Positions 19,766-31,584 are shown, numbered from the stretch's first letter. The stretch is 64,000 nt of DNA from Vibrio rhodolitus (GCF_003350325.1 NZ_QLYZ01000007.1:62001-126000), one strand, 5' to 3'. Notes: generated from the letters alone by a model not told the origin. Numbers and translations: made by a program.

Positions 19766-20349
19766 AAGCGTCTCCTGCCGCGAAGCGGCGTAGTGCTCAC
19801 TGTTGTGAGGCTGACTAACTGCTTGCTAGCTTGCTGCCAATCTACCGTAAAAGATAGATGGTGATGATAGTGACTCAACGCTCTGCTGTCTGACCGAGCG
19901 GGAGAGCCAACTAGCAAACCCGTGTTGATCGTCTTTTTATACGCATGAGGGACGCAAACAGTGAAAATTTTGTATCACCCATGCGTTAATACAAGTATAT
20001 AGCTGATTTTATTAAAGTTGCATGAATAAACCTCAATTTAGTGAGCGGAGTAAGAACTCGTTTGGTTGTAAAACACTCGTATTTGTCGTTTTGTTATGCA
20101 TCTTTGGTATATGCAATCGACACTTTTAGTTGTGCCACTGCTTTCTTACACTTTGATGTCACTCATAATTGAGGCGAAAATTTGTTGGGAAATGCGCGCT
20201 AGGCACGTGACCAATGTCACAGCTTCGAGTAATATTAGCGACCTTTTTTCGTGCCATTGCTGACCTAAAAATTCCCCGTCAGCCGCCTTTGAAATGGCGC
20301 GAGAGCAGCTAAAATAAATAACAAATTTGTTAAATGAGGTAGTCGATTC
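19766..20349. other. 584-bp gene-free gap between PIN-PhoH and rapA
   Basis: I find no convincing coding frame. Bases around 19793-19805 form a small GCCGC/GCGGC hairpin just upstream of the PIN-PhoH start. CGCATGAGGG near 19943 and CACCCATGCG near 19976 are an imperfect inverted repeat. On the minus strand a TATAAA near 19935-19940 could be a -10 for the PIN-PhoH gene with a long leader. The right-hand 300 bases are A/T-rich promoter-like DNA for rapA. Confidence 0.5.
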
Positions 20350-23256
20350 ATGACATTTGCTTTGGGCCAACGCTGGATTAGCGATACGGAAAGTGATCTA
20401 GGTTTAGGAACCGTTGTTGCATTGGATGCGCGTACAGTGACACTAATGTTTGCGGCATCAGAAGAGAACCGTGTCTATGCCCGTAGCGATGCGCCTGTAA
20501 CCCGAGTGACGTTCAATGTTGGTGATGTAATTGAGAGCCAACAAGGTTGGTCACTAAAAGTTGAGCAAGTGGTCGAAGAACAAGGACTGCTATCATACAT
20601 CGGTACGCGTGAAGATAACGATGAAGAAGTTGTACTACGCGAAATTATGCTTAGTAACCAGATTCGTTTTAATAAGCCACAAGATAAGTTGTACGCCGGT
20701 CAAATCGACCGTATGGACAACTTTGTGTTGCGTTACCGTGCACTAAAAAATCAGTACGAACAGCACAAGAGCCCGATGCGCGGTCTGTGTGGTATGCGTG
20801 CAGGTTTGATCCCTCACCAGTTGTATATTGCTCATGAAGTCGGTCGTCGTCACGCACCACGTGTTTTGCTGGCAGACGAAGTAGGTCTAGGTAAGACAAT
20901 CGAAGCGGGCATGATTATTCACCAACAAGTATTGGCGGGTCGTGCTGAGCGTATCCTTATCGTGGTACCTGAAACGCTGCAACACCAATGGCTGGTTGAA
21001 ATGATGCGTCGCTTTAACTTGCACTTCTCAATCTTTGATGAAGAGCGCTGCATTGAAGCGTTTGCCGAGTCGGATAACCCATTTGATACTCAGCAATATG
21101 TATTGTGTTCACTCGATTTCCTGCGTAAGAGTCGTAAGCGCTACGAGCAAGCATTAGAAGGTGAGTGGGACCTACTGGTTGTCGATGAAGCGCACCACCT
21201 AGAGTGGAGCCAAGATAAACCAAGCCGCGAATACCAAGTGGTTGAAGGTTTAGCTGAACGTACCCCTGGTGTCCTACTGCTAACCGCAACCCCAGAGCAA
21301 TTGGGTCGTGAGAGTCACTTTGCTCGTCTGCGCCTGTTAGATTCAGACCGTTTCTACGATTACCAAGCATTCGTTAAAGAAGAAGAGCAATACGCACCTG
21401 TTGCCGACTCTGTTAGCATGCTGTTCTCTGGTCAGGCACTGCCTGATGAAGCGAAAAACCAAATTACCGAGCTACTGTCTGAGCAAGATGTCGAGCCGCT
21501 GTTCCGCATTATTGAAAGCAACAGTGATGAAGCCGATAAAGCGGCGGCTCGTCAAGAGTTGATTGATAACTTGATGGATCGTCACGGTACTGGTCGCGTA
21601 CTTTTCCGTAACACTCGTGCGGCGATCAAAGGCTTTCCAACGCGTAATGTGCACTTATTGCCAATGGCGATTCCGCAGCAATACACCACATCGATGCGCG
21701 TATCAGGCATGATTGGCGGTAAGATGAGTCCAGAAGCGCGCGCTTTGAAAAATCTTTACCCAGAAGAGATCTTCCAAGAGTTTGAAGGCGAAGACTCAAG
21801 CTGGTGGCAATTTGACTCTCGTGTGAACTGGTTACTTGAGAAAATCAAAGATAAGCGCAGCGAGAAAATCTTGGTGATCGCTTCACGTGCCAGCACTGCG
21901 CTGCAACTAGAGCAAGCGCTGCGTGAGCGTGAAGGTATCCGTGCGACCGTATTCCACGAAGGTATGTCGATTCTAGAGCGTGACAAAGCGGCAGCTTACT
22001 TTGCTCAAGAAGAGGGCGGTGCTCAGGTACTTATCTGTAGCGAAATCGGCTCAGAAGGTCGCAACTTCCAGTTTGCTAATCAGCTGGTGATGTTCGATTT
22101 ACCATTCAACCCAGACTTACTTGAACAGCGTATTGGTCGTTTGGATCGTATCGGTCAAAACCGCGATATCGATATCCATGTGCCGTACCTAGAAGGTACC
22201 TCGCAAGCGATTCTAGCGCGTTGGTTTGATGAAGGCTTAAACGCATTTGCGGAAACCTGTCCAACGGGGCGTTCGGTGTATGATCGCTTCTCAGATCGTT
22301 TGATTGAGATCTTGGCATCAGGCACCAGCGAAGGTTTAGATGAGGTGATTGAAGAATCAGCTCAAATGAACAAAGAGCTGAAAGCGCAACTTGAGCAAGG
22401 TCGTGACCGTCTATTAGAGATGCACTCTAACGGTGGTGAACGTGCACAAGAAATCGTTGAGAAAATTTCAGCAACCGATGGTGATACTAACCTAGTAACG
22501 TTTGCCCTAAGCCTATTTGACACCATTGGTTTGGACCAAGATGACAAAGGTGAAAATGCGCTAGTGGTGACGCCATCTGATCATATGATGGTGCCAAGCT
22601 ACCCAGGTTTACCATACGAAGGCGCTACAATTACTTTCGATCGCGAAACCGCGCTTTCTCGTGAAGATATGCACTTTATCAGTTGGGAACACCCGATGAT
22701 CCAAGGTGGTATTGATCTACTGATGAGTGAAGGGGTGGGTACCGCAGCGGTATCGCTATTGAAAAACAAAGCGCTACCGGTTGGCACTATGCTACTTGAG
22801 CTGGTTTACAAGGTTGATGCGCAAGCGCCGAAACGCAGTGGTATCAGCCGTTTCTTGCCACAAACTCCAATTCGCATGATGCTGGATGGCAAAGGTAATG
22901 ATCTGTCTGAGCAGGTCGAGTTTGAAAGCTTCAACCGTCAATTAAGCCCGGTTGGTCGCCATATTGCTGCGAAATTGGTGACTTCAGTGCAAGCGCAGGT
23001 GCATCAGCTAATTAATGCAGGTGATAAGCTGGTCGAGAGTAAGGTCGATGCGATTCGCGCTCAAGCTCAGCAAGAGATGCAAGTGAGCCTAAACGGTGAG
23101 CTAGAGCGTCTGCAAGCGCTGAAAGCGGTTAACCCAAACATTCGTGACGAAGAGATTGAAGCGATTGATGCGCAAATCAAAGAGCTAACAGGCTACATCA
23201 GTAAAGCGCAGTTCCAACTAGACTCGCTACGTATGATTGTGGTTTCTCACCAATAA
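20350..23256 (+). CDS. rapA: RNA polymerase-associated SWI2/SNF2 ATPase RapA
   Basis: RapA (HepA) binds RNA polymerase and recycles it from stalled or post-termination complexes. The 968-residue length equals E. coli RapA. It has N-terminal Tudor-like domains, a helicase domain with Walker A DEVGLGKT (176-183) and DEAH (279-282), and a helicase C-domain with [12 protein letters not shown]. rluA follows 58 bases downstream, probably in one operon. Confidence 0.97.
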   Translation: MTFALGQRWISDTESDLGLGTVVALDARTVTLMFAASEENRVYARSDAPVTRVTFNVGDVIESQQGWSLKVEQVVEEQGLLSYIGTREDNDEEVVLREIMLSNQIRFNKPQDKLYAGQIDRMDNFVLRYRALKNQYEQHKSPMRGLCGMRAGLIPHQLYIAHEVGRRHAPRVLLADEVGLGKTIEAGMIIHQQVLAGRAERILIVVPETLQHQWLVEMMRRFNLHFSIFDEERCIEAFAESDNPFDTQQYVLCSLDFLRKSRKRYEQALEGEWDLLVVDEAHHLEWSQDKPSREYQVVEGLAERTPGVLLLTATPEQLGRESHFARLRLLDSDRFYDYQAFVKEEEQYAPVADSVSMLFSGQALPDEAKNQITELLSEQDVEPLFRIIESNSDEADKAAARQELIDNLMDRHGTGRVLFRNTRAAIKGFPTRNVHLLPMAIPQQYTTSMRVSGMIGGKMSPEARALKNLYPEEIFQEFEGEDSSWWQFDSRVNWLLEKIKDKRSEKILVIASRASTALQLEQALREREGIRATVFHEGMSILERDKAAAYFAQEEGGAQVLICSEIGSEGRNFQFANQLVMFDLPFNPDLLEQRIGRLDRIGQNRDIDIHVPYLEGTSQAILARWFDEGLNAFAETCPTGRSVYDRFSDRLIEILASGTSEGLDEVIEESAQMNKELKAQLEQGRDRLLEMHSNGGERAQEIVEKISATDGDTNLVTFALSLFDTIGLDQDDKGENALVVTPSDHMMVPSYPGLPYEGATITFDRETALSREDMHFISWEHPMIQGGIDLLMSEGVGTAAVSLLKNKALPVGTMLLELVYKVDAQAPKRSGISRFLPQTPIRMMLDGKGNDLSEQVEFESFNRQLSPVGRHIAAKLVTSVQAQVHQLINAGDKLVESKVDAIRAQAQQEMQVSLNGELERLQALKAVNPNIRDEEIEAIDAQIKELTGYISKAQFQLDSLRMIVVSHQ

Positions 23257-23314
23257 TCCCATCTATTGCGGGCGATAGGCTGAGTGCTATCGCCCGTTTC
23301 TTGGAGCAAGTAAC

Positions 23315-24052
23315 ATGGCAATGCTGGAATACAACCCACCTCGCGATCCTTGGGTTGAGATCGTCTTTGAGGATGAGCATATCTTAGCGATCAACAAACC
23401 ATCGGGGTTATTGTCTGTACCTGGACGTTTACCTGAGCACCACGACAGTGCTTGGAGTCGTGTGTTAGAAGCCTACCCAGATGCACAGGTGGTCCATCGT
23501 CTTGATATGGATACCTCTGGGCTGATGGTTCTTGCAAAGAACAAGCGCGCAGAAAGTGCGTTGAAAAAGCAGTTTCAATACCGTTTAACCCATAAGGTTT
23601 ACTATGCTCGAGTATGGGGGCATGTCGAGCAAAGTGAAGGTGTACTTGAGTTTCCTCTGATTTGCGATTGGGAAAATAGACCACGTCAAAAGGTCTGTTA
23701 TGAGACGGGCAAGCCATCGAAAACGATCTTTCAAGTGGCGAAGTATGAAGAGAACACCACTATCGTCAGGTTATTACCGGTAACCGGGCGCTCACACCAG
23801 TTACGTGTACATATGCAGGCGTTAGGGCACCCAATCGTTGGTGATGAGTTCTATTCAGAGGGTGAAGCGTTTAGTTGTTCGGACCGTTTGGCTCTGCACG
23901 CCGCTGAGCTAAGCTTTTATCATCCACGCAGTCATTGGCTACGAAGTATATTTGTACCTTGTGACTTCTATCCGGAAGCCGAAGAGATGATCTTTAACTA
24001 TTTCGACCCTGTGCGAAAATTGCCGGATTACAAAACGCTGCCAAGACCATAG
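23315..24052 (+). CDS. rluA: Dual-specificity pseudouridine synthase RluA
   Basis: RluA isomerises U746 in 23S rRNA and U32 in several tRNAs. The 245-residue protein has the catalytic motif HRLDMDTSGLMVLAK with the essential Asp, and GRSHQLRVHMQALGHPI. It has no S4 domain, consistent with RluA rather than RluC or RluD. A GGAG site precedes the start. It follows rapA, a pairing also seen in E. coli. Confidence 0.94.
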   Translation: MAMLEYNPPRDPWVEIVFEDEHILAINKPSGLLSVPGRLPEHHDSAWSRVLEAYPDAQVVHRLDMDTSGLMVLAKNKRAESALKKQFQYRLTHKVYYARVWGHVEQSEGVLEFPLICDWENRPRQKVCYETGKPSKTIFQVAKYEENTTIVRLLPVTGRSHQLRVHMQALGHPIVGDEFYSEGEAFSCSDRLALHAAELSFYHPRSHWLRSIFVPCDFYPEAEEMIFNYFDPVRKLPDYKTLPRP

Positions 24053-24116
24053 CGATGCGCCAGACCAACTTGCTTAAAGTAAGTTGAGCACGAGGCAGCG
24101 AAATAAGGAGAAATTT

Positions 24117-25079
24117 ATGTCGCTGCCTACTGTTGTCTTTCTTGATCGCTCAACCATCCCCGATCATATTGAGTTTCCTCACCTACCTTTTGACCACCAA
24201 TGGGTTGAATACGATACGACTGAGCAAGATCAGATTGTTGAACGCTTAACTGATGCGCAAATCGTCATCACCAATAAAGTGGTGCTCGACCGCAGTACAC
24301 TGGCTTTATTGCCCAACCTCGAATTGATAGCAGTCTCTGCCACGGGTTTTAATAATGTCGATATCGACTACTGCCGTGAAGCAGGTATTGCGGTGGCGAA
24401 CGTACGTGGGTACGCAACCCAATCGGTGCCTGAGCATGTTATCGGGTTGATGTTTGCACTAAGACGTAATTTGATGGGGTATCACCACGACATTGCTGAC
24501 GGAGAATGGCAGCGCAAGCAGCAGTTTTGCTTTTTTACTCATCCGATTGGGGATATCGCAGGTGCAACGCTTGGGGTGATTGGCAGTGGTGAGCTTGGAC
24601 AAGCCACAGCGACCTTAGCCAAAGCGCTTGGGATGAACGTGATTTTTGCTGAGCGCAAAGACGCAAGTAATTGCCGGGAAGGGTATTTGCCTTTTGAACA
24701 GGTGCTGATGCTTGCTGATGTGATTACCTTACATTGCCCGCTTAACGAGCAGACTCGTGATTTGATTGGCAGTAAAGAGCTGGCGAAGATGAAGCCAAAT
24801 GCGCTTTTGATTAATACCGGACGTGGTGGCTTAGTCAATGAACAAGCTCTCGTTGATGCGTTGAAAATTCAGCAGATTGGCGGTGCCGGTGTGGATGTCT
24901 TTAGCCAAGAGCCCGCTGATAAGAGTAACCCACTGTTAGCTAATAGCCACTTACCAAATTTATTGTTAACGCCACATGTTGCTTGGGGCAGTGATTCAGC
25001 GATTGAAAAACTGACTCATATCTTAATGGACAATATTTGTGCTTACATGGATGGGGAAAAGCAAAACCGTGTGGTTTAA
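24117..25079 (+). CDS. D-2-hydroxyacid dehydrogenase (glycerate dehydrogenase-like)
   Basis: The 320-residue NAD(P)-dependent oxidoreductase belongs to the D-isomer 2-hydroxyacid dehydrogenase family. It shows the catalytic Arg region NTGRGGLVNE, a Rossmann loop variant GVIGSGELGQ, the Glu in FSQEPA and the catalytic His in LLTPHVAWGS. Its overall pattern is closest to hydroxypyruvate/glycerate dehydrogenases (HprA), but the substrate cannot be fixed from sequence. I start at 24117 after AAGGAG (24105-24110); the upstream in-frame ATG at 24084 lacks such a site. The loop Gly pattern is GSGELG, slightly relaxed. Confidence 0.85.
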   Translation: MSLPTVVFLDRSTIPDHIEFPHLPFDHQWVEYDTTEQDQIVERLTDAQIVITNKVVLDRSTLALLPNLELIAVSATGFNNVDIDYCREAGIAVANVRGYATQSVPEHVIGLMFALRRNLMGYHHDIADGEWQRKQQFCFFTHPIGDIAGATLGVIGSGELGQATATLAKALGMNVIFAERKDASNCREGYLPFEQVLMLADVITLHCPLNEQTRDLIGSKELAKMKPNALLINTGRGGLVNEQALVDALKIQQIGGAGVDVFSQEPADKSNPLLANSHLPNLLLTPHVAWGSDSAIEKLTHILMDNICAYMDGEKQNRVV

Positions 25080-25106
25080 ATTTATCGTACAGTTTTGATA
25101 TAAAAA

Positions 25107-25130
25107 AAGACCGGTCATCTGACCGGTCTT
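25107..25130. terminator. Bidirectional terminator between the dehydrogenase gene and valS
   Basis: AAGACCGGTC/GACCGGTCTT form a perfect 10-bp stem with an ATCT loop, with A's before and T's after, between convergent genes. Confidence 0.85.
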
Positions 25131-25151
25131 TGCTATTGCGTTAGCGAGAAA

Positions 25152-28007
25152 TTAAAGCGCAGCGATAGTCGCTTTTTGCTCTTCAAGTTTCGCGAGTGTC
25201 TCTTGGTAGCCGACTAGCTTTTCACGCTCTTGTGCTACAACCGCTTCAGGTGCTTTAGCAACGAAACCTTCGTTACCTAGTTTGCCTTCTAGACGTTTGA
25301 TCTCACCGTGCGTCTTCTTAATTTCGCCATCTAGACGAGCAAGCTCTGCATCTTTGTCGATCAGACCCGCCATTGGGATCATCAGCTCAGATTTCGCCAC
25401 TAGTGCAGTTGCACATGCTGGTGTTTCTTCGCCTGCTGCTAGTACGCGTACCGATTCTAGTTTCGCTAGAGACATCAGTACTTGCTTGTTCGCTTCAAGG
25501 CGCGCAGCATCTTTCTCGTCAGCTTTTAGCATCACTTCCAGAGGTTTACCTGGGTTGATGTCGTATTCTGCACGTAGGTTACGGATGCTAGTGATGAATG
25601 CTTTCACCCACTCGATATCGTCTAGCGCTTCTTGGTTGAAGTTCGCTTCGTCGTATTGAGGTAGTGCTTGTAGCATGATGGTCTCGCCTTCAACACCTTC
25701 TACTAGTGGCTTGATGCTTTGCCAGATAGTTTCTGTGATGTAAGGGATCACTGGGTGAGCGAGACGTAGCGTCTTCTCAAGTACCGTGATTAGCGTGCGA
25801 CGAGTACCACGTTGTTGTGCTTCAGTACCTTTCCATAGAACCGGTTTAGTTAGCTCTAGGTACCAGTCACAGAATTGGTTCCAGATGAACTCGTACAGCG
25901 TGTTAGCAGCCATATCTAGACGGAAGTTGTCGATATGGTTGTTGAACGATTTCGCTGCTAGTTCAAACTGAGACTCGATCCATTTGTCCGCTAGTGAGTA
26001 TTCAATCTCACCACCGTTGAAGCCACAATCTTGCTCTTCTGTGTTCATCATTACGTAACGGCTAGCGTTCCATAGTTTGTTACAGAAGTTGCGGTAACCT
26101 TCTAGGCGCTTCATATCCCAGTTGATATCGCGACCCGTTGATGCCATTGCAGCCAGCGTAAAGCGCAGCGCGTCAGTACCGTATGCTTCGATACCGTTTT
26201 CAAACGTCTTACGTGTGTTCTTCTCGATCTTCGCTGCTAGTTGAGGCTGCATCATGTTGCCACAGCGCTTCTCAACTAGAGACTCAAGGTCGATACCATC
26301 GATCATATCGATAGGGTCAAGTACGTTACCTTTCGACTTAGACATCTTGTCGCCGTTTTCGTCACGGATCAGACCAGTAACGTAAACCGTTTTGAATGGT
26401 ACTTGTGGTTTGCCGTTTTCGTCTTTAACGAAGTGCATGGTCATCATGATCATGCGCGCAACCCAGAAGAAGATGATGTCAAAGCCAGTTACTAGCACGT
26501 CTGATGGGTGGAATACTTTCAGATCGTCAGTTTGCTCTGGCCAGCCTTGAGTACCAAACGTCCATAGTGCAGAAGAGAACCATGTATCGAGTACGTCTTC
26601 GTCTTGGTGTAGTTCAATAACTGATTCAAGGTTGTTGTTTTGACGAACTTCGTCTTCGCTGCGACCTACGTAAACATTGCCTTGGTTGTCGTACCAAGCC
26701 GGGATGCGGTGACCCCACCATAGCTGACGAGAGATACACCAGTCTTGAACGTCACGCATCCAAGAGAAGTACATGTTTTCGTATTGCTTAGGTACAAACT
26801 GGATGTCGCCGTTTTCTACTGCTTCAACTGCTGTTTTCGCAAGAGGAGCAGTACGTACGTACCATTGGTCAGTTAGCATTGGTTCAATAACCACGCCACC
26901 ACGGTCGCCGTAAGGAACTTGTAGATCGTGATCTTTAACTTCTTCAAGTAGACCTAGCTCGTCGAATTCAGCCACGATTGCTTTACGCGCAGCAAAACGC
27001 TCCATACCGTGGTATTTCGCAGGTAGCTCAGTGCCGTACACATCAGACGCTTCGCCGTTAGTATTGAATACTTCAGCCGCATCACGGATGTTGGCATCGA
27101 AAGTCAGAATGTTGATCATTGGTAGCTGGTGGCGCTTACCAACTTCGTAGTCGTTGAAGTCGTGCGCAGGTGTGATTTTCACACAGCCAGTACCTTTTTC
27201 CATATCCGCGTGCTCATCGCCCACGATAAGGATGCGACGATCAACGATAGGAAGAATAATTTCTTTACCAATTAGATCTTTGTAGCGAGGGTCTTCAGGG
27301 TTAACTGCAACACCAGTATCGCCTAGCATGGTTTCAGGACGAGTGGTTGCAACAACGATGTAGTCTTTGCCATCAGCTGTTTTAACGCCGTCTGCTAGTG
27401 GGTAGCGGAAGTGCCACATATTGCCTTTAGTATCTTTGTTCTCTACTTCAAGATCAGAGATAGCTGTGTGCAGTTTCGGGTCCCAGTTAACTAGACGCTT
27501 ACCACGGTAGATTAGGTCGTCTTCGTAAAGACGTACAAAAACTTCTTGTACCGCGTTTGATAGACCGTCATCCATCGTAAAGCGCTCACGATCCCAGTCT
27601 ACAGATGCACCAAGGCGACGTAGCTGCTTAGTGATAGTACCGCCAGACTCGCCTTTCCATTCCCAGATTTTGTCGATGAAAGCTTCACGACCGTAATCGT
27701 GTTTTGTTTTGCCTTCTTCAGCTGCAATCTTACGCTCAACAACCATTTGAGTTGCGATACCAGCGTGGTCCGTACCCACTTGCCAAAGGGTGTTTTTACC
27801 CTTCATACGCTCACAACGGATAAGAGTATCCATGATCGTATCTTGGAACGCGTGGCCCATATGTAGGCTACCAGTGACGTTCGGTGGCGGGATCATGATG
27901 CTGTAAGCTTCTTTAGTCGTGTCACCGTGTGGCTTGAAGTAGCCTTGCTCTTCCCAAGTCTGATACAGAGCTTGTTCGATTGAAGTTGGGTTGTATGTTT
28001 TTTCCAT
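25152..28007 (-). CDS. valS: Valyl-tRNA synthetase
   Basis: This class I synthetase charges tRNA-Val and edits mis-added threonine. The 951-residue length is that of E. coli ValS. It shows the HIGH variant in [23 protein letters not shown] and a C-terminal coiled coil (about 880-951). I start at ATG 28007 ([10 protein letters not shown]), preceded by GAGGAG. The frame remains open for 21 more codons into a giant hairpin element, which I reject as coding. In E. coli valS lies downstream of pepA-holC, as here. Confidence 0.97.
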   Translation of the reverse strand: MEKTYNPTSIEQALYQTWEEQGYFKPHGDTTKEAYSIMIPPPNVTGSLHMGHAFQDTIMDTLIRCERMKGKNTLWQVGTDHAGIATQMVVERKIAAEEGKTKHDYGREAFIDKIWEWKGESGGTITKQLRRLGASVDWDRERFTMDDGLSNAVQEVFVRLYEDDLIYRGKRLVNWDPKLHTAISDLEVENKDTKGNMWHFRYPLADGVKTADGKDYIVVATTRPETMLGDTGVAVNPEDPRYKDLIGKEIILPIVDRRILIVGDEHADMEKGTGCVKITPAHDFNDYEVGKRHQLPMINILTFDANIRDAAEVFNTNGEASDVYGTELPAKYHGMERFAARKAIVAEFDELGLLEEVKDHDLQVPYGDRGGVVIEPMLTDQWYVRTAPLAKTAVEAVENGDIQFVPKQYENMYFSWMRDVQDWCISRQLWWGHRIPAWYDNQGNVYVGRSEDEVRQNNNLESVIELHQDEDVLDTWFSSALWTFGTQGWPEQTDDLKVFHPSDVLVTGFDIIFFWVARMIMMTMHFVKDENGKPQVPFKTVYVTGLIRDENGDKMSKSKGNVLDPIDMIDGIDLESLVEKRCGNMMQPQLAAKIEKNTRKTFENGIEAYGTDALRFTLAAMASTGRDINWDMKRLEGYRNFCNKLWNASRYVMMNTEEQDCGFNGGEIEYSLADKWIESQFELAAKSFNNHIDNFRLDMAANTLYEFIWNQFCDWYLELTKPVLWKGTEAQQRGTRRTLITVLEKTLRLAHPVIPYITETIWQSIKPLVEGVEGETIMLQALPQYDEANFNQEALDDIEWVKAFITSIRNLRAEYDINPGKPLEVMLKADEKDAARLEANKQVLMSLAKLESVRVLAAGEETPACATALVAKSELMIPMAGLIDKDAELARLDGEIKKTHGEIKRLEGKLGNEGFVAKAPEAVVAQEREKLVGYQETLAKLEEQKATIAAL

Positions 28008-28030
28008 AGCGCTCTTTCTCCTCATCATAT

Positions 28031-28137
28031 TTGGGCTAATAGCGGCGTTAACTGCATTCGTAAAGCTCAATCACATACTTGTGTATGCTCATGAGTTTAC
28101 TCACTGGTTGCCTTGCTCTAAGCCCAACTATTTCGAG
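28031..28137. repeat. 107-nt imperfect giant hairpin between holC and valS
   Basis: The left end TTGGGCTAATAGC pairs with the right end GCTCTAAGCCCAA at 11 of 13 positions. The two arms continue as an interrupted inverted repeat (TAAAGCTCA against TGAGTTTA) up to the perfect apex CATAC-TTGT-GTATG (28074-28087). The whole gap 28008-28214 holds no gene. It may be a miniature mobile element or a structured valS leader; I suspect a dispersed Vibrio repeat. Confidence 0.65.
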
Positions 28138-28214
28138 GACTGGTTCTGGTTAATCATGGTCAATTCTTATAAGTGAACTCTCTGGAAGGAGAGCTTAACT
28201 ATAAGGATTGACCG

Positions 28215-28664
28215 TTACGGATGTTCGATCTCGATCGTTTGCAGCTGGTAGCCAGCTTGACGGTAGATTTTATACCTTTCTCGTGCGAGCTGTTTAGCTT
28301 TTTCTTCGCAAGGGACGAAGTCTACCACTTGAGCAAACTTGTTCGCAAAGGTTGTCTCATTTTCCGCCAAATTAATTACCAATTGACGATTCCATGAGGG
28401 TCTAACCCTTTGATGACCGATTTCGATATTGGTGGCGTAGCGTGGTCCTTCACCAACGAGATTGTGGGCAATAAACTTATCTGCATCGACCTGCCAAAAA
28501 AGCTCTGCCATCGCCTCTGCATGACTTTTATCTTGGCAGTTTAAGTATACTTTAGCGCCTTGACGGGCAAAGTGCTGACTGAGAAAAAGCACATAGTCAG
28601 CAAACCCTGCGGTGGTTGCTTGTGGGCTGTCAGTTTTTACGATGTAGAAAGTTGCTGTTTGCAT
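28215..28664 (-). CDS. holC: DNA polymerase III chi subunit
   Basis: Chi links the clamp loader to SSB through its partner psi. The 149-residue protein begins MQTATFYIV and carries the family segment HNLVGEGP followed by EIGHQRVRPSWNRQLVINLA. It follows pepA by 111 bases across a terminator and precedes valS across the hairpin element. Confidence 0.93.
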   Translation of the reverse strand: MQTATFYIVKTDSPQATTAGFADYVLFLSQHFARQGAKVYLNCQDKSHAEAMAELFWQVDADKFIAHNLVGEGPRYATNIEIGHQRVRPSWNRQLVINLAENETTFANKFAQVVDFVPCEEKAKQLARERYKIYRQAGYQLQTIEIEHP

Positions 28665-28738
28665 TGCCTGCTCGCTTGCCTTGCCGTTGCTTCATCCTAA
28701 AGCTCATTACCAAACATACGTTTGCTTGGTGTATTAAA

Positions 28739-28759
28739 AAAGGGCCTTGCGGCCCTTCT
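28739..28759 (-). terminator. Terminator of pepA
   Basis: AAGGGCC-type arms (28741-28746 with 28751-28756) form a G/C stem with a TTGC loop. On the minus strand it is followed by six T's. Confidence 0.8.
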
Positions 28760-28775
28760 TAGTATGTTACAGAAA

Positions 28776-30284
28776 TTATTCTTCTGTCTCTTGGCCGCTG
28801 CGGTTCAAAAGGAATTGGACTAGCATTGAGACTGGACGACCTGTCGAGCCTTTTGCTGCGCCTGATTTCCACGCTGTACCTGCGATATCAATGTGTGCCC
28901 AGTTGTACTTCTTAGCAAATTTAGACAAGAAGCAACCTGCGGTAATAGTACCGGCTGGACGACCACCGATGTTTGCCATATCTGCAAACGGGCTCTTTAG
29001 CTGCTCGTGGTATTCGTCAGCCATAGGTAGACGCCATGCACGATCGCTCGCTTGTTCAGAAGCATTAACTAGCTCGTGAGAAAGCGGGTTATGGTTTGAA
29101 AGTACACCACTGATATGGTGACCCAAAGCAATCACACACGCGCCCGTTAGTGTCGCCACGTCGATAACACAATCTGGTTCAAAGCGTTCAACGTAAGTTA
29201 ATGCGTCACAAAGTACCAAGCGACCTTCTGCATCAGTGTTTAGCACTTCAACAGTTTGACCTGACATTGTTGTCAGAATGTCACCCGGACGGTAAGCATT
29301 GCTGCCTGGCATGTTTTCACAGCCTGCCAATACGCCGATCACGTTTAGCGGAAGGTTTAGCTTAGCAAGTGCTTTCATTGCACCGAAGACAGACGCTGCA
29401 CCACACATGTCGTACTTCATCTCATCCATCGCTTCGCTTGGTTTGATTGAAATACCACCTGAATCGAACGTCAAACCTTTACCAATCAGTACGATTGGTT
29501 TGGCATCTGGATCTGGGTTGCCTTTGTACTCAATGATCGACATCATCGATTCATTTTTCGAACCACGACCTACTGCTAGGTATGAAGTCATACCCAGTTT
29601 TTCCATCTCTTGCTCACCAATAATTTTAGAGGTCACTGATTCATAGTCATCAGCTAGGCGACGAGCTTGAGAGGCAAGGTAGGCTGGGTTTGCTACATTT
29701 GGTGGCATGTTGCCAAGATCTTTGGATGCTTTTACGCCTGATGCGATAGCCAGACCGTGTGCGATAGCTCGCTCACCAAGGTTTAGTTCACGACGAGTTG
29801 GAACGTTGAATACCAGTTTACGTAGTGGGCGACGAGTTTCTGGCTTAACAGTTTTGAATTGGTCAAACGTGTATAAACCATCTTTAGTTGCTTCAACGGC
29901 TTGACGCACTTTCCAGTACGTATCACGACCTTTAACGTGTAGCTCAGTTAGGAAACATACCGCTTCCATTGAACCAGTCTCGTTAAGCGTATTGATGGTT
30001 TTTTGAATGATCTCTTTGTATTGACGTTCGCCAAGCTCACGCTCTTTACCGCAGCCAACCAAAAGCACGCGCTCAGATAGCACGCCCGGTACTTGATGCA
30101 ATAGTAGCATCTGACCTGGTTTACCTTCTAGATCACCACGGCGAAGTAGTGAACTGATATAGCCATCGCTAATCTTATCTAGTTGTTCGGCAACTGGAGA
30201 AAGGCGACGTGGCTCGAATACGCCCACGACGATACAAGCGCTGCGTTGTTTCTCAGGGCTACCACTTTTTACACTGAACTCCAT
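28776..30284 (-). CDS. pepA: Leucyl (cytosol) aminopeptidase PepA
   Basis: This hexameric two-metal aminopeptidase also acts in E. coli as a DNA-binding protein for cer recombination and carAB control. The 502-residue protein contains the M17 signature [10 protein letters not shown] and metal-ligand regions around [10 protein letters not shown] and MKYDMCGAA. It diverges from lptF across 193 bases, the arrangement of E. coli. Confidence 0.97.
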   Translation of the reverse strand: MEFSVKSGSPEKQRSACIVVGVFEPRRLSPVAEQLDKISDGYISSLLRRGDLEGKPGQMLLLHQVPGVLSERVLLVGCGKERELGERQYKEIIQKTINTLNETGSMEAVCFLTELHVKGRDTYWKVRQAVEATKDGLYTFDQFKTVKPETRRPLRKLVFNVPTRRELNLGERAIAHGLAIASGVKASKDLGNMPPNVANPAYLASQARRLADDYESVTSKIIGEQEMEKLGMTSYLAVGRGSKNESMMSIIEYKGNPDPDAKPIVLIGKGLTFDSGGISIKPSEAMDEMKYDMCGAASVFGAMKALAKLNLPLNVIGVLAGCENMPGSNAYRPGDILTTMSGQTVEVLNTDAEGRLVLCDALTYVERFEPDCVIDVATLTGACVIALGHHISGVLSNHNPLSHELVNASEQASDRAWRLPMADEYHEQLKSPFADMANIGGRPAGTITAGCFLSKFAKKYNWAHIDIAGTAWKSGAAKGSTGRPVSMLVQFLLNRSGQETEE

Positions 30285-30477
30285 GCGTACTCCTACATCC
30301 TGAAGACAAATAGAACTAAATGTTAGATAATGCCTGCTTACTTGTTGATTCCTTAATCGGAACTACCTTTAAATTAGCACGCTAACACTTAGTTAGATAT
30401 TTTAAAAAAATAAAGGGTTCAACGGGAAATTATAGTGATTCAATTAAAAAAACAAGTTTTGTATAGGTAATTTCAGC

Positions 30478-31581
30478 GTGATTATTGTTAGATATTTGAT
30501 CCGCGAGACACTCAAAAGCCAATTTGCGATATTTTTTATCCTATTTCTGGTGTTTCTCAGTCAGAAATTGATTCGTGTTTTGGCCGAGGCGTCAGATGGT
30601 GAGATTCCAGCCGGATTAGTAATGCACTACGTTGGTTTGAGTATGCCATCGATGGGCTTATTAATGCTGCCTTTGAGTTTGTTCTTGGGGATCCTGCTCA
30701 CCTTTGGGCGTCTGTATGCGGAAAGTGAAATTACCGTCATGAACGCAACGGGGATCGGCAACAAATTTTTGATCCGTGCTGCGCTCTACTTGGCTGTTAT
30801 TACTGGCGCTGCTGCGGCATTTAATGCATTTGTGCTATCGCCATACAGCCAAGAGAAAATCATTCAATTAGAAGAGAAGATGCAAGCAGAGAACAGTGTT
30901 GATCTGCTGCAAAAAGGTCACTTTCAGGGCACGCCCGATGGCTCTTCGGTAGTTTTCATTGATGACATTGATGATGGGCAGCTAAAACATGTGTTTATCG
31001 CCCAGATGCGTCCACGTGATTCGATCTTGCCAAGTGTGGCTTTCTCGCAATCGGGTGAAGTGAAAGAGCTCAGTGATGGTCGCCAAGTGATCCGTATGTT
31101 CGATGGTACGCGTTATGAAGGTGTACCGACTCGAATTGATTACATGGTGACGCAGTTCGAGCAATACCAAGGTGTGATTGGTCAAAGTGAAGTGAAGCGT
31201 AAAGGACGTGATTGGGAAGCGATTCCAACCATGGATTTGATGAAAAATCCTGATCCGAAAGCGCAAGCTGAACTGCAATGGCGTATCTCTTTAGTGGTGT
31301 GTATTCCACTGCTGACGATGTTGGTCGTGCCGTTATCGGCGGTGAACCCTCGTCAGGGACGCTTTGCTAAAATGGGACCGGCTATTTTGATTTACCTTGC
31401 GTATTTCTTGGCGATCAGTGCGACCAAATCGGCACTAGAAGACGGTGCGATTCCGTCGATGGTCGGCATGTGGCCAATTAACTTTGCTCTGCTTGTGACC
31501 GCCATTGGTGTCAACTTGATGGACAGCATTCCAGTGCGACGCTTTAAAGATAAACTGAGACAAAAGAAGAAGGCAGCTTAA
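30478..31581 (+). CDS. lptF: LPS export ABC permease LptF
   Basis: LptF and LptG form the inner-membrane core that extracts LPS for the LptB ATPase. The 367-residue protein begins at a GTG and has three N-terminal transmembrane segments, a periplasmic beta-jellyroll (about 130-260) and three C-terminal segments. Family marks are MPSMGLLMLPLSLFLGILL and PLSAVNPRQGRFAKMGPAIL. lptG starts three bases after its stop. lptD of the same pathway is at 11609-13984. Confidence 0.96.
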   Translation: MIIVRYLIRETLKSQFAIFFILFLVFLSQKLIRVLAEASDGEIPAGLVMHYVGLSMPSMGLLMLPLSLFLGILLTFGRLYAESEITVMNATGIGNKFLIRAALYLAVITGAAAAFNAFVLSPYSQEKIIQLEEKMQAENSVDLLQKGHFQGTPDGSSVVFIDDIDDGQLKHVFIAQMRPRDSILPSVAFSQSGEVKELSDGRQVIRMFDGTRYEGVPTRIDYMVTQFEQYQGVIGQSEVKRKGRDWEAIPTMDLMKNPDPKAQAELQWRISLVVCIPLLTMLVVPLSAVNPRQGRFAKMGPAILIYLAYFLAISATKSALEDGAIPSMVGMWPINFALLVTAIGVNLMDSIPVRRFKDKLRQKKKAA

Positions 31582-31584
31582 GTC

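Noticed and set aside
28008..28070. Extension of valS by 21 codons
   Set aside because: The codons come from the giant hairpin element. ValS normally starts MEKTYNP, preceded by GAGGAG.
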